NCBI GenBank assembly: GCA_026986005.1
Contig: JALSPK010000014.1
Coordinates: 1-60,807 of the forward strand
Length of the DNA: 60,807 nucleotides
DNA from: Saprospiraceae bacterium
GTDB taxonomy: Bacteria > Bacteroidota > Bacteroidia > Chitinophagales > Saprospiraceae
Direction of reading: 5' to 3'
Part shown: positions 26,402 to 35,206 of the stretch, piece after piece
Layout: the number at the start of each line of letters is the position of its first letter
Numbering within the stretch: position 1 is the stretch's first letter
Made by a program: the position numbers and the translations under genes
Notes under the pieces: generated by a model
Database searches by the model: none
Seen by the model: only the letters and a program-made list of their open reading frames with translations
Told to the model about the DNA's origin: nothing

Positions 26402-28057
26402 TTAATCTAATTCTACATGTTCTTTACGTCTTTGCTGCAATTCATTTTCTATTTTATCCATGGTTTTATTATCGAGTTTATAAAAGCTCATCACACCGGC
26501 GACAAGCAAGCTACCGGCAGCAGGAATCAAACTCATCATCAAAATAATACCAAATACAGATTCTGCTGTTTGGGTGGTATTTGCTTTAAAACCATATAAA
26601 GCCAAAATCCAACCTGCAAGAGCTGCACCAATGGTAAATCCGAATTTTTGAGCCATTGTGGAAGCAGACATTATCAATCCGGTAGCACGTCTATTATTCT
26701 TCCATTCGGAATAGCTTGCAGTATCTGTGTACATAGCAAACAAAATCGGAGCAGGTGGCCCTGAAGCTAAACTGACTATTATATTTAGCGCAAATAACAT
26801 CATGACATTTGATTTATCGACAAAGAAAAATGAAGCTGTAAAAGTACCCGCTATTAATTGAGAAACTATAAACACTTTCTTTTTACCAAATCTATTTGTA
26901 AGTTTCTCTGTAAATGAAATCGCAATAATTGTCAATATTGTTCCTGAAACCAAAAAAGCGCTTACCAAGGATTCATCTTCAATATAGTATTTGAAATAAT
27001 ACATAACAGATCCAAATCTAATCGCAACATAAGTCAAGCTTATTACGCCTACAACTAACAGAAGTAACCAAGGCTCATTACTAATCAAATCTTTAAAATC
27101 ATTTTTAATATTTGTTCTTTGTTCTTTGGGAGGAGAGACTCTTTCTTTTGTAGTATAAAATGTGATCAAGAACATAATAAGAGACAAAATACCAAATACA
27201 ATCATGACCCCTTGAAAACCTTTTGCTTCATTGATAATACGCACATCTAATTTGGCGGAAGAAATATCATTTTTAAAATATTTTTCCGGTTTTAATGTAT
27301 AGTGCCCAAAACCTTCAGGAAGGTACAAGATATCAGTATTTTTATCTATTTCATTTTCTAAATCCTTTCTGTAAACTATTGCAGTCACATTCTTAGTTAA
27401 AGAATTATTGTCTCCCATATCAGCAGTAAGTTCCAGTTTAGACGCTCCAACTCCATGTTCTGTGAGGACAATCTGATTTTTATTCAATTCAGCCGATAGT
27501 ACATTTGTATTATCAGCTCCTATTGAATTTACCAATGGTAAGGTTAAGGCTTGAACTATTAATCCACCGGTAAAAGCAAACATAAACCTGTATTGTGAAA
27601 AGCTTGCCCTTTGTTTAGGACTTGCAGATATAACTCCCATCAATGAAGAATAAGGAATATTGATTGCAGTATAAATCATCATCATAATGGTATAAGTCAC
27701 ATAAGCGTAAATAATCTTACCTGTCAGACTCAAATCCGGTGTTGTAAATGTCAATACTCCTGCAAATGCAAAAGGCAAAGCAAACCATAAAATATACGGT
27801 CGGAATTTACCCCATTTGGTATTTGTCCTATCTGCAATAATTCCCATTATGGGATCATTTATCGAATCCCAAATTTTAGTAATTAAGAACATAGTTCCAA
27901 CTACTGCCGCAGGTAAACCGAAAATATCAGTATAAAAATACAACTGAAAAATCATTAATGTTTGCCATACAAGATTTGAGGCTGTATCTCCAAGAGCAAA
28001 ACCTATTTTTTCTTTGATGGAAATATGTTCATCTATTTCAACTTTTTGTTCATTCAT
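26402..28057 (-). CDS. GPH-family (MFS) sugar:cation symporter
   Basis: A 551-residue transporter of the glycoside-pentoside-hexuronide:cation symporter family. The N-terminal signature includes KIGFALGDTASNLVW and IWDSINDPIMGIIADRTNTK, followed by KFRPYILW. About twelve helices are evident. The segment of about 100 residues between helices 6 and 7 (about residues 188-280) is unusually long and polar for the family. GPH members import glycosides, oligosaccharides or uronides with Na+ or H+. The gene follows the GH94-like phosphorylase by 2 bases, so the transporter likely brings in that enzyme's oligosaccharide. Confidence 0.88.
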   Translation of the reverse strand: MNEQKVEIDEHISIKEKIGFALGDTASNLVWQTLMIFQLYFYTDIFGLPAAVVGTMFLITKIWDSINDPIMGIIADRTNTKWGKFRPYILWFALPFAFAGVLTFTTPDLSLTGKIIYAYVTYTIMMMIYTAINIPYSSLMGVISASPKQRASFSQYRFMFAFTGGLIVQALTLPLVNSIGADNTNVLSAELNKNQIVLTEHGVGASKLELTADMGDNNSLTKNVTAIVYRKDLENEIDKNTDILYLPEGFGHYTLKPEKYFKNDISSAKLDVRIINEAKGFQGVMIVFGILSLIMFLITFYTTKERVSPPKEQRTNIKNDFKDLISNEPWLLLLVVGVISLTYVAIRFGSVMYYFKYYIEDESLVSAFLVSGTILTIIAISFTEKLTNRFGKKKVFIVSQLIAGTFTASFFFVDKSNVMMLFALNIIVSLASGPPAPILFAMYTDTASYSEWKNNRRATGLIMSASTMAQKFGFTIGAALAGWILALYGFKANTTQTAESVFGIILMMSLIPAAGSLLVAGVMSFYKLDNKTMDKIENELQQRRKEHVELD

Positions 28058-28059
28058 TC

Positions 28060-30381
28060 CTATTTATTTAAATTAATATTTGTCATTTGAATATCTATTG
28101 TGACCTTCTTCTTTTTCAATCCTTTAACAGGGACTTCAATAAATGCATTCTTTTGTTCAATACCATCAACGGATACTTTTCCTGTTTCCCCTGTTGTTAT
28201 GTTGACATTGAAAATAGTGCCTCGAAACATTCTCTTGTATGATACTTTATCCCAATGCGATGGTATTTGCGGTTCTATTTTCACGCCTAAAAGCTCTCTT
28301 TTAAATCCCAATAGATAATCAAAAACATTTAAATAATTCCATGCTACTGCTCCTGTTCTCCAGGGATCATCCGACACAAATTTTTTCTTTCTCAAAGAAG
28401 TGGGCCCAATATACCCATTGGATTGTGCATAAGGTTCGGATTTTTCCGGAGAAGGTAAAATCTTTAATAGTGAGTCAAATGCTTTATCATTTCGTCCTGC
28501 CATATAGTCCGCTGCAATTTTAAAAGTGGCGGCATGACTATATACATTACCGTTAGTGAAGGCCCCTTGAGGCACACTCGTCAGGGTACCTATTTCGGGA
28601 TTGTATTTAGTAAATGGCGGCCAACTATGCATCGGTCCAACAGGGGAATCTATCATAGGTTCAATCTTTTTCATAATAGCTAAGTATTGTTTTTTATCGA
28701 TAATATCCGCTAAAATAGCCCAAGATTGAGGGTTGATAAATACTTGACCTTCTTCAGAAGCATTATCCCCAACTTTATTTCCTTCGTCTGTTATTGCATA
28801 AATGAAATGATCTTGATCCCAACCATATTTTAATATATTTTCTTTAATCTCTTCATATCTTAATCTGCACAATTTTTCAATTTTATCATCCTTTTTCCAA
28901 GTAGCAATTTTTTCTATCAATTTTAATGCTCTTGCAAAAGCTATGCTCATCCATATTCCTTCACCTCTACCCTTTGCTCCGACTCTATCCATCAAATCAT
29001 TCCAATCACCATGCCTTATCAATGATAAACCATGCTCTCCCCTGTCATTCCAAAGAAAATCCAAAGCTTTCAAATTATGTTCCCATATAGTTGCCTTTCC
29101 TTGATCCGAATATTCAACTATTCTATCAAGTATTGATAAATCTCCTGTTTCTCTCAACAAAGCATCGGTAGCATGACTAATCCAGCTTGGAGAATCCGAA
29201 TAATGTTTGTCTGCTGCAGCTACATCCATTGAAGGGACTCTGAATGCTCTGGGACAAAAGCCATCACTACGCTGATTTGCCAGTGCTTTTTCCAACATAG
29301 CCAAGGCTCTAGTAGAGTTAATAATGGACATTCCCGCTGAGTCTTGCAATGTATCTCTATATCCTTTAAAATAAAATCTTGCCCAATCTGCCATTAAATA
29401 CAATTGATGCTTAAGCCAAATATTGAACAGATTATTGAAATCCTTATCAGGTGTAGAAATAGTTGTAAATCCCAATCTACTATTATTTTGTTCAATAATT
29501 CTTTCGAATTCCTCTTCAATCAATTTGCCCCGTGCAAAAAGTGAAACCATACGGTCAGCATCGAATTCATCATATACAATTCCATACACAAAATTAATTC
29601 TTTTTTTCTCATTTTTATTAAGAATCATATTGTGCTGAAAGGCTGATACCATAAATTCAGTACTTGCATTGCTGTCATTTAACGTACCATTCCGGATTGC
29701 ATCAGGTAATGTGTAACATCCGCTATTTCCCAAAAATATATCTTTGCTTATATCAAAATGATCAAAAGGTATATCTGTATATGCAAACGCTCTATACTTT
29801 TCATTTTGTACAACTACTGTACTGTTTCTATAAAACAATCTCTGCTTGTGTTTTTCACAAAAACCATCAACACCAGCTTGATAACCATATGTAAGATTTG
29901 CACCATCGAGTATTACTTCACATACACTAAACACTGATAAATTTCTCCCACGATTAGAATTATTATTAATCTCCATTGTCCAAATTTCTGCTGATTCTTT
30001 TCTTGGTACAAAAATACGCAATGTGACACTTATGCCATTTTTCTTACTTTCCAATATAGTATATCCCAAACCGTGCCTACATATAAATCCATCGGGTTCT
30101 ATATTAGTGGGTTTAAATGCAGCTGACCACACTTCACCTGTTTCATTGTCTCTGATATAAATGTTACGGGGTGCGGATCTATTGTCTTGTTTTCCGAAAA
30201 GATTTGTGACAACGCCGTCTTCACTTTGATACAATGAAAAACCATTTAGATTCTGACCTACACAAGCAAGATATGTAGGATTCCAAAGCATATTGAACCA
30301 ATCTCTTGGAGGTTGGTGTGTTGTTACAACATATTCTTTTCCCTTTTTAGCAAAATAGCCTAATTGATTTTTATTCTCCAT
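28060..30381 (-). CDS. GH94-like glycoside phosphorylase
   Basis: A 773-residue protein with the layout of cellobiose and chitobiose phosphorylases: an N-terminal beta-sandwich (to about residue 280), then an (alpha/alpha)6 barrel, then a C-terminal jelly roll. The catalytic acid is the Asp in RHGDWNDLMDRVG, with GRGEGIWMS, INPQSWAILAD, and WRTGAVAWNYL following in the family order. There is no signal peptide, so it acts in the cytoplasm, cleaving a beta-glycosidic bond with phosphate to give a sugar 1-phosphate. The acceptor cannot be read from sequence. Given the uronate genes, a gluco-uronate disaccharide (as in cellobionate-type phosphorylases) is a fair guess. It lies between the CE4-PL14 gene and the GPH symporter. 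Confidence 0.85.
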   Translation of the reverse strand: MENKNQLGYFAKKGKEYVVTTHQPPRDWFNMLWNPTYLACVGQNLNGFSLYQSEDGVVTNLFGKQDNRSAPRNIYIRDNETGEVWSAAFKPTNIEPDGFICRHGLGYTILESKKNGISVTLRIFVPRKESAEIWTMEINNNSNRGRNLSVFSVCEVILDGANLTYGYQAGVDGFCEKHKQRLFYRNSTVVVQNEKYRAFAYTDIPFDHFDISKDIFLGNSGCYTLPDAIRNGTLNDSNASTEFMVSAFQHNMILNKNEKKRINFVYGIVYDEFDADRMVSLFARGKLIEEEFERIIEQNNSRLGFTTISTPDKDFNNLFNIWLKHQLYLMADWARFYFKGYRDTLQDSAGMSIINSTRALAMLEKALANQRSDGFCPRAFRVPSMDVAAADKHYSDSPSWISHATDALLRETGDLSILDRIVEYSDQGKATIWEHNLKALDFLWNDRGEHGLSLIRHGDWNDLMDRVGAKGRGEGIWMSIAFARALKLIEKIATWKKDDKIEKLCRLRYEEIKENILKYGWDQDHFIYAITDEGNKVGDNASEEGQVFINPQSWAILADIIDKKQYLAIMKKIEPMIDSPVGPMHSWPPFTKYNPEIGTLTSVPQGAFTNGNVYSHAATFKIAADYMAGRNDKAFDSLLKILPSPEKSEPYAQSNGYIGPTSLRKKKFVSDDPWRTGAVAWNYLNVFDYLLGFKRELLGVKIEPQIPSHWDKVSYKRMFRGTIFNVNITTGETGKVSVDGIEQKNAFIEVPVKGLKKKKVTIDIQMTNINLNK

Positions 30382-30383
30382 AA

Positions 30384-31868
30384 TTATTTAGCAGTTCCTA
30401 TTCTTTTTTTTGCAACAAAAAAACCATCGAATTGAGCAAATGAATCATTATGAGGTCTCCAGTCATCAGTATTACCACCATGAAATGTTGAAAAATATAC
30501 ACCTCCGATTCGTCCTTTATTATTCTCTTCATCCCAAAAACGCATATCATCAATATTCACTCTTTCAACACCATCTATCCACACTCTTAATTTGCCATCA
30601 TCCTTACCGGGTGTTCCAACATTGACATATTGCTCAATACAATGCCATTTACCTGGAGTAGCATTAAAATGACAATCAATTCCTTGACCCCAAACTTCAC
30701 CGCCCCATTTACCGTTTTCACTTTTAGGTACATAGGCATAAACTACAATTTTGCCATTCTCCACCCACATAAACCTCAGTGTCCAACCGTTTCTACCATT
30801 AGGTTGATTTCCTCCCGAACGCGTCCAGGAATCTCCACCTCCCATTAAACCGGGTAACTTGCCCCCTTTTCTAAAATCAAAACCTTCTTCAAATTTAACA
30901 TAATACCTTAGATATGCTTCCTGATAATAATCCTGTTTTATTCCTGGAATATCTCTAAAAACTATTGGGAATTGAAGCCCCGTTCCACTTGGGCCCAAAC
31001 CACCTTTAGGATAATTAACTCTCAAAGCTTTATTCCCAAGAAAATCACTATTAACTACTTCGTTTTCATCGGCTCTACTCGTCCAATTTATCCCCCATCT
31101 TTCTGACCAAAATATATTATTAAATCCCTCTTCAAACCCTCCGTAAAAAATAATATCATCTTTGTTTTCAACCCCAATATCAAATGCTTTTCTATCACCA
31201 CCAATACCTTTCTCATGTTTAACTTTATCCAGAGTTACCATTTTATATCCATTATCCCTTAAAAACTTGATCACTTTTGGTAAAGCTTCTATTGTATTAT
31301 TCCTGTAAGGATAGTCCTTAATATTTCCCGAAGCATCTTTTGAGTGCATGAGTATAACGGCATTATTATGAATATAGGTTTTTACCGTATCTATGATATC
31401 ACTTGCCGTAACCTTAAATACATTCCAATCCCTTGGAGAAAGTGTCCAAAGTGCTAAATCATAACCATGTTCCTTGAGAAATGTCTTTTGTTCACTTCTC
31501 AAAGCTCCAAACGGAGGTCTGAAATAATGAGTCTTTTTGCCAATAATATCATAAATAACAGAATCAACCCAAGTAACATCCTTAAGTACCATACTTGTAT
31601 CGGTATATTCCGTAAAATGTATATGAGATTTGCTGTGATTGCCAATAAGATGCCCCTCATCATTCATTCTTTTGATAATGTCAGGGTATTTCTTTACCTT
31701 ATCTCCAATAACAAAAAACGTTGCTTTCACATTTTCTGCTTTCAAAATATCAAGTAGTTTCTCAGTATATGATGAATCAGGACCATCATCAAAAGTAAGT
31801 GCGACTTGCTTTTGCGCAAACGCATTGTTTGTTAGAATAACAAGCAAAATAAATAATATTTTTTTCAT
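30384..31868 (-). CDS. Polysaccharide deacetylase fused to a PL14-like lyase domain
   Basis: A 494-residue secreted protein (signal peptide MKKILFILLVILTNNAFA). The first domain (about 20-215) is a CE4/NodB deacetylase, with TFDDGPD, the metal-binding HSKSH, RPPFGALRSEQ and ILMHS motifs. The second domain (about 225-494) resembles polysaccharide lyase family 14, with YLRYYVKFEEGFDFRKGGK, LPGLMGGG, and a GRIGGVYFSTFHGG segment. PL14 members act on alginate or glucuronan. The fusion would remove acetyl groups and cleave the same uronate-containing chain. It sits in the rhamnosidase operon, 2 bases before the GH94-like gene. Confidence 0.82.
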   Translation of the reverse strand: MKKILFILLVILTNNAFAQKQVALTFDDGPDSSYTEKLLDILKAENVKATFFVIGDKVKKYPDIIKRMNDEGHLIGNHSKSHIHFTEYTDTSMVLKDVTWVDSVIYDIIGKKTHYFRPPFGALRSEQKTFLKEHGYDLALWTLSPRDWNVFKVTASDIIDTVKTYIHNNAVILMHSKDASGNIKDYPYRNNTIEALPKVIKFLRDNGYKMVTLDKVKHEKGIGGDRKAFDIGVENKDDIIFYGGFEEGFNNIFWSERWGINWTSRADENEVVNSDFLGNKALRVNYPKGGLGPSGTGLQFPIVFRDIPGIKQDYYQEAYLRYYVKFEEGFDFRKGGKLPGLMGGGDSWTRSGGNQPNGRNGWTLRFMWVENGKIVVYAYVPKSENGKWGGEVWGQGIDCHFNATPGKWHCIEQYVNVGTPGKDDGKLRVWIDGVERVNIDDMRFWDEENNKGRIGGVYFSTFHGGNTDDWRPHNDSFAQFDGFFVAKKRIGTAK

Positions 31869-31919
31869 TTTATCTGTATTTTATGTTTTTTCCACCCCCA
31901 TTGCTCTCGCCAGTGGGGA

Positions 31920-32795
31920 TTATTTATTCAACCATTCCAAACACAATTTTTTCCATGCTTCAGCTGCTTCTGACCCATTAGCAAGAGCAAATGCATGTCC
32001 TCCATTTTGAAAAATATGCAGTTCAGCATCAATATTTTTTTTTCGCAATCCTCTATAAAATGCAATGCTATTTTCTACATCCACTACTTTATCGTCGCTT
32101 GCATGCACTAAGAATGTAGGAGGTGTATTGTTTTTTATGTTTTTTTCATTTGAAAAATAATTCATTAATTCAACAGAGGGCTTTTCCCCAAGCAAAAAAA
32201 ATTTTGATCCTTTATGGGTAAAATTTTCACTCATTGATATCACAGGATAATCTAAAACCATAAAATCCGGCCTTGCACTATATTTATCAATGTCATCAGT
32301 AAATTCATAAATTTTTTCATCAAAATGTGTCCCTAATGTCGAGGCAAGATGTCCACCGGCAGAAAAACCCATTACCCCGATATTATTCTTATCAATCCTC
32401 CAATCCACCGCATTGCTTCTTATCTGCTTCATCGCTCTAATCGCATCAATCAAAGGAGAGATATGTGGTACAATATTGCTTTTTGCATGTGGCAATCTAT
32501 ATTTTAATACAAATGCTGATATGCCATACGAGTTTAACCATTTAGCAATATCTTCACCTTCCCATTTATGAGCGACTACATTGTATCCCCCTCCGGGAAT
32601 TACCAAAACTGCCCGGCCATTTCTATTTTTTGCAGAAGGCAGGAAAACCGATATTTCAGGTTTTACAACGATACTGTAAAATTCCAAATTATCAGAATCA
32701 TCAAAATCGACAGTATTCTTTTCACCAACTTCGCGATAATTGGGAATTGTCTCTTTCCATAGTGGAATAGTTATATTTTGATTAAAAATCATCAT
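31920..32795 (-). CDS. Alpha/beta-hydrolase esterase (acetyl-xylan-esterase-like)
   Basis: A 291-residue hydrolase with an oxyanion-hole motif IPGGGYNVVAHKWEG, the nucleophile Ser in GFSAGG, an acid in HASDDKVVDVENS, and the His in NGGHAFAL. This BD-FAE/acetyl-esterase type often removes acetyl or feruloyl groups from oligosaccharides. No signal peptide is visible, so it should work in the cytoplasm on imported oligosaccharides. Its start overlaps the stop of the upstream rhamnosidase by 4 bases. A 51-base gap with a GC-rich hairpin (about 31893-31917) separates it from the CE4-PL14 gene. Confidence 0.85.
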   Translation of the reverse strand: MMIFNQNITIPLWKETIPNYREVGEKNTVDFDDSDNLEFYSIVVKPEISVFLPSAKNRNGRAVLVIPGGGYNVVAHKWEGEDIAKWLNSYGISAFVLKYRLPHAKSNIVPHISPLIDAIRAMKQIRSNAVDWRIDKNNIGVMGFSAGGHLASTLGTHFDEKIYEFTDDIDKYSARPDFMVLDYPVISMSENFTHKGSKFFLLGEKPSVELMNYFSNEKNIKNNTPPTFLVHASDDKVVDVENSIAFYRGLRKKNIDAELHIFQNGGHAFALANGSEAAEAWKKLCLEWLNK

Positions 32796-35176
32796 TTGAT
32801 TATAAATGTTTGTTCACCGTTTTTTAATTTTAATTTCCGATTCCTCCATTTAAAAACCCCATTGACTTTTTCAGGTAAAGACAATTCTACATATAGTCCT
32901 TCCTTTAGTTTTTCATACAAAACTTTAATCATACCTTTAGGATGTGGTAGTTCTACATAAAGAGATTCCAATTTTCCAAGATTAGGTTCGATTATTACCG
33001 TATTAAACGAATATTCACCTGAATAAATTCCTGCGATAGTATGTAAAAAATCAAAATTAGGACTTGCACTCCAACCATGACAATCTGAACGAGGATTTAT
33101 ATCCGTCTCTCCAAAAGTAGTCATACCCATTTCCAGCATTCTCTTCCATGGTGATAGCATATCAAGATATCTATTGCCAAATCCAACTTTTTGAAGCGCT
33201 CTAAATAAATAAAATTTATAATAAATTGTGGTTTGGATAAGTGAGTCGTCATACAATATCTTTTCCATTAAATCACGTTGAAATCCAATATCTCCAATAT
33301 CTACTAAAATCCCCAAAATATTGGTATGCTGTGAAAAGATATTTTTTTCCGGTGTTTCTGCAAACAGGCCCTTTTCATAATCAAAACATTCGGTCATAAC
33401 TCCTTTTTTAATATCTTCTGCTAATCGGCTGTAATTATTTGATTCTGTTTGCAACCCGAAAAAACTAAATAACTCTGCTGCATTTTGAAGAGATTTGACA
33501 AACTGTAATGAAATATTAGCGGTATAACCATCGTCTGCACCGGGAGGTATTCCATTTGAGAATCCCTGAGCCCAATCGGTAAAATTCCACCATTCCAATC
33601 CACTTAAAACTCCTTTATCATCTACTTTTTCTCCAAACCATTCCAATACGGATTTGATGCCTGGAATGAACTGCCTCAAAAAATCCGGATCGTCCCTGTA
33701 CATAAAAAAATCATGAATCATATCTATCCACAACAATGAATAAGGAGGTATCACTTGCAATATATTTGAAGGGTATCTACTTTGAGTTAACCCCTCAGGA
33801 ATACGGGAATCATCAAATTGCTTAATAGCTTTACGCATTAAACGGTCATCACCGGCAACATAAATAGAAACCAATGATTCTATTCTGGTATCTCCTATAT
33901 ATTGCAACTGCTCATAATAAGGATCAGAAAATGATTCTCCGGCCGAGTTCTTCAATGTTCTCCAACCTGCATTCCATATATTTTTCAATGCCTCATCATC
34001 AGCCTCAAACTTTGCCTTTTCTTCAAATGGGTATCCCATAAAAACGCTATAATATTTTTCTAATATTAAGATTTCGTCTTTTGTTTGTATATCTAATTGA
34101 ACAAAGCGGTATGTTCTGCGGGAAAGGGGTCGAAACAGCCTTTTTGCTCCCCCAACAGGCAAAACAATATCATAATAACCGAAAATAGATTTACCTTCCA
34201 ACTCATTTCGATTGCCCTTTACATCAACCAACAATAGATTGCCGTCACTAATGTTGCTATTTAGAAATTCATCCTTAAATAAAGCTTCGGAATAAGTTAT
34301 TTTTATGGAACTGCCCTTACCCTTAGAATAAAATAATTCGGGAAAACCGGTAGTGTGATAAGTTTGGTCAAAAAGTATCGAAACTTTAGAGTTTTCAGGG
34401 ATTACAACAGGGTTTTCTCCTTTTAAAAATAAATTATCCACTTCTATCCCATTTGTTCTTACAATTGATATGAAATTTTCCTTTTTTGATATCATTAAAG
34501 GAATTGTGCGCGTTACTAAAAACCATGCACTTCCATATAAAAACCCTCTCCCTACAGCAAATTCCGTAATAGCTTTTTTAGGCTTTAACCAAGTACTATC
34601 ATCAAAATCAATATCTTTCCAACCCCAAGGATAATCCGAAGCATCAAATCTATCACAAGGTCCCGCAGCATAATATGAATTAAGCATTTTACTTGTAATT
34701 GGAATGGGTGAATATGCAATATTCTTAAATACTTTCCAATTTGCTGTACCCGTATTTATATCAATTTGATTTTCTCCATGCCCCTGTAAAATAAATGCCG
34801 TCTGATATGATATTTGAGCCACTTTCTTATATTCTCCAAAATTGACGACTTCGGCAGCAATAACATTCTTACCTTTTACAAGATATTGAGATATATCCAA
34901 AGTTTCATACCTGTAATTGCCTAAATCACCTATTGCAGGACCATAACAGACAAATTGACCATTCACAAACAATCTATACCGGTTATCAGCTGAAATAAAG
35001 ATAATGAATTTTACAGGTTCTGATTTCAAAGTGAAATTATTGCGAAAAAGAAAAACCCCGTAATCCAAAGTCGAACCTGCAGGATACGTAATCCATTGCG
35101 CTTGCCAAGTATGTTTTAACTTACCAAAGTCCTTACCTGAATGGTTTCTATTTATTTTAGATTCCGGTGAATACAT
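32792..35176 (-). CDS. GH78 alpha-L-rhamnosidase, cytoplasmic form
   Basis: A 794-residue protein of the GH78 family: N-terminal beta-sandwich domains, then an (alpha/alpha)6 catalytic barrel, then a C-terminal beta domain. Recognisable parts are QAQWITYPAG, LFVNGQFVCYGPAIGDL, EQLQYIGDTRIESLVS, WWNFTDWAQGF and GIPPGADDGY. It hydrolyses terminal alpha-L-rhamnose by inversion. It has no signal peptide, unlike the tandem copy upstream (35207-37612), with which it shares the whole domain order. It is separated from that copy by 30 bases and overlaps the esterase gene by 4. Confidence 0.88.
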   Translation of the reverse strand: MYSPESKINRNHSGKDFGKLKHTWQAQWITYPAGSTLDYGVFLFRNNFTLKSEPVKFIIFISADNRYRLFVNGQFVCYGPAIGDLGNYRYETLDISQYLVKGKNVIAAEVVNFGEYKKVAQISYQTAFILQGHGENQIDINTGTANWKVFKNIAYSPIPITSKMLNSYYAAGPCDRFDASDYPWGWKDIDFDDSTWLKPKKAITEFAVGRGFLYGSAWFLVTRTIPLMISKKENFISIVRTNGIEVDNLFLKGENPVVIPENSKVSILFDQTYHTTGFPELFYSKGKGSSIKITYSEALFKDEFLNSNISDGNLLLVDVKGNRNELEGKSIFGYYDIVLPVGGAKRLFRPLSRRTYRFVQLDIQTKDEILILEKYYSVFMGYPFEEKAKFEADDEALKNIWNAGWRTLKNSAGESFSDPYYEQLQYIGDTRIESLVSIYVAGDDRLMRKAIKQFDDSRIPEGLTQSRYPSNILQVIPPYSLLWIDMIHDFFMYRDDPDFLRQFIPGIKSVLEWFGEKVDDKGVLSGLEWWNFTDWAQGFSNGIPPGADDGYTANISLQFVKSLQNAAELFSFFGLQTESNNYSRLAEDIKKGVMTECFDYEKGLFAETPEKNIFSQHTNILGILVDIGDIGFQRDLMEKILYDDSLIQTTIYYKFYLFRALQKVGFGNRYLDMLSPWKRMLEMGMTTFGETDINPRSDCHGWSASPNFDFLHTIAGIYSGEYSFNTVIIEPNLGKLESLYVELPHPKGMIKVLYEKLKEGLYVELSLPEKVNGVFKWRNRKLKLKNGEQTFIIK

Positions 35177-35206
35177 TATTAAAAATTCATTTTATTAATT
35201 AGTCAA

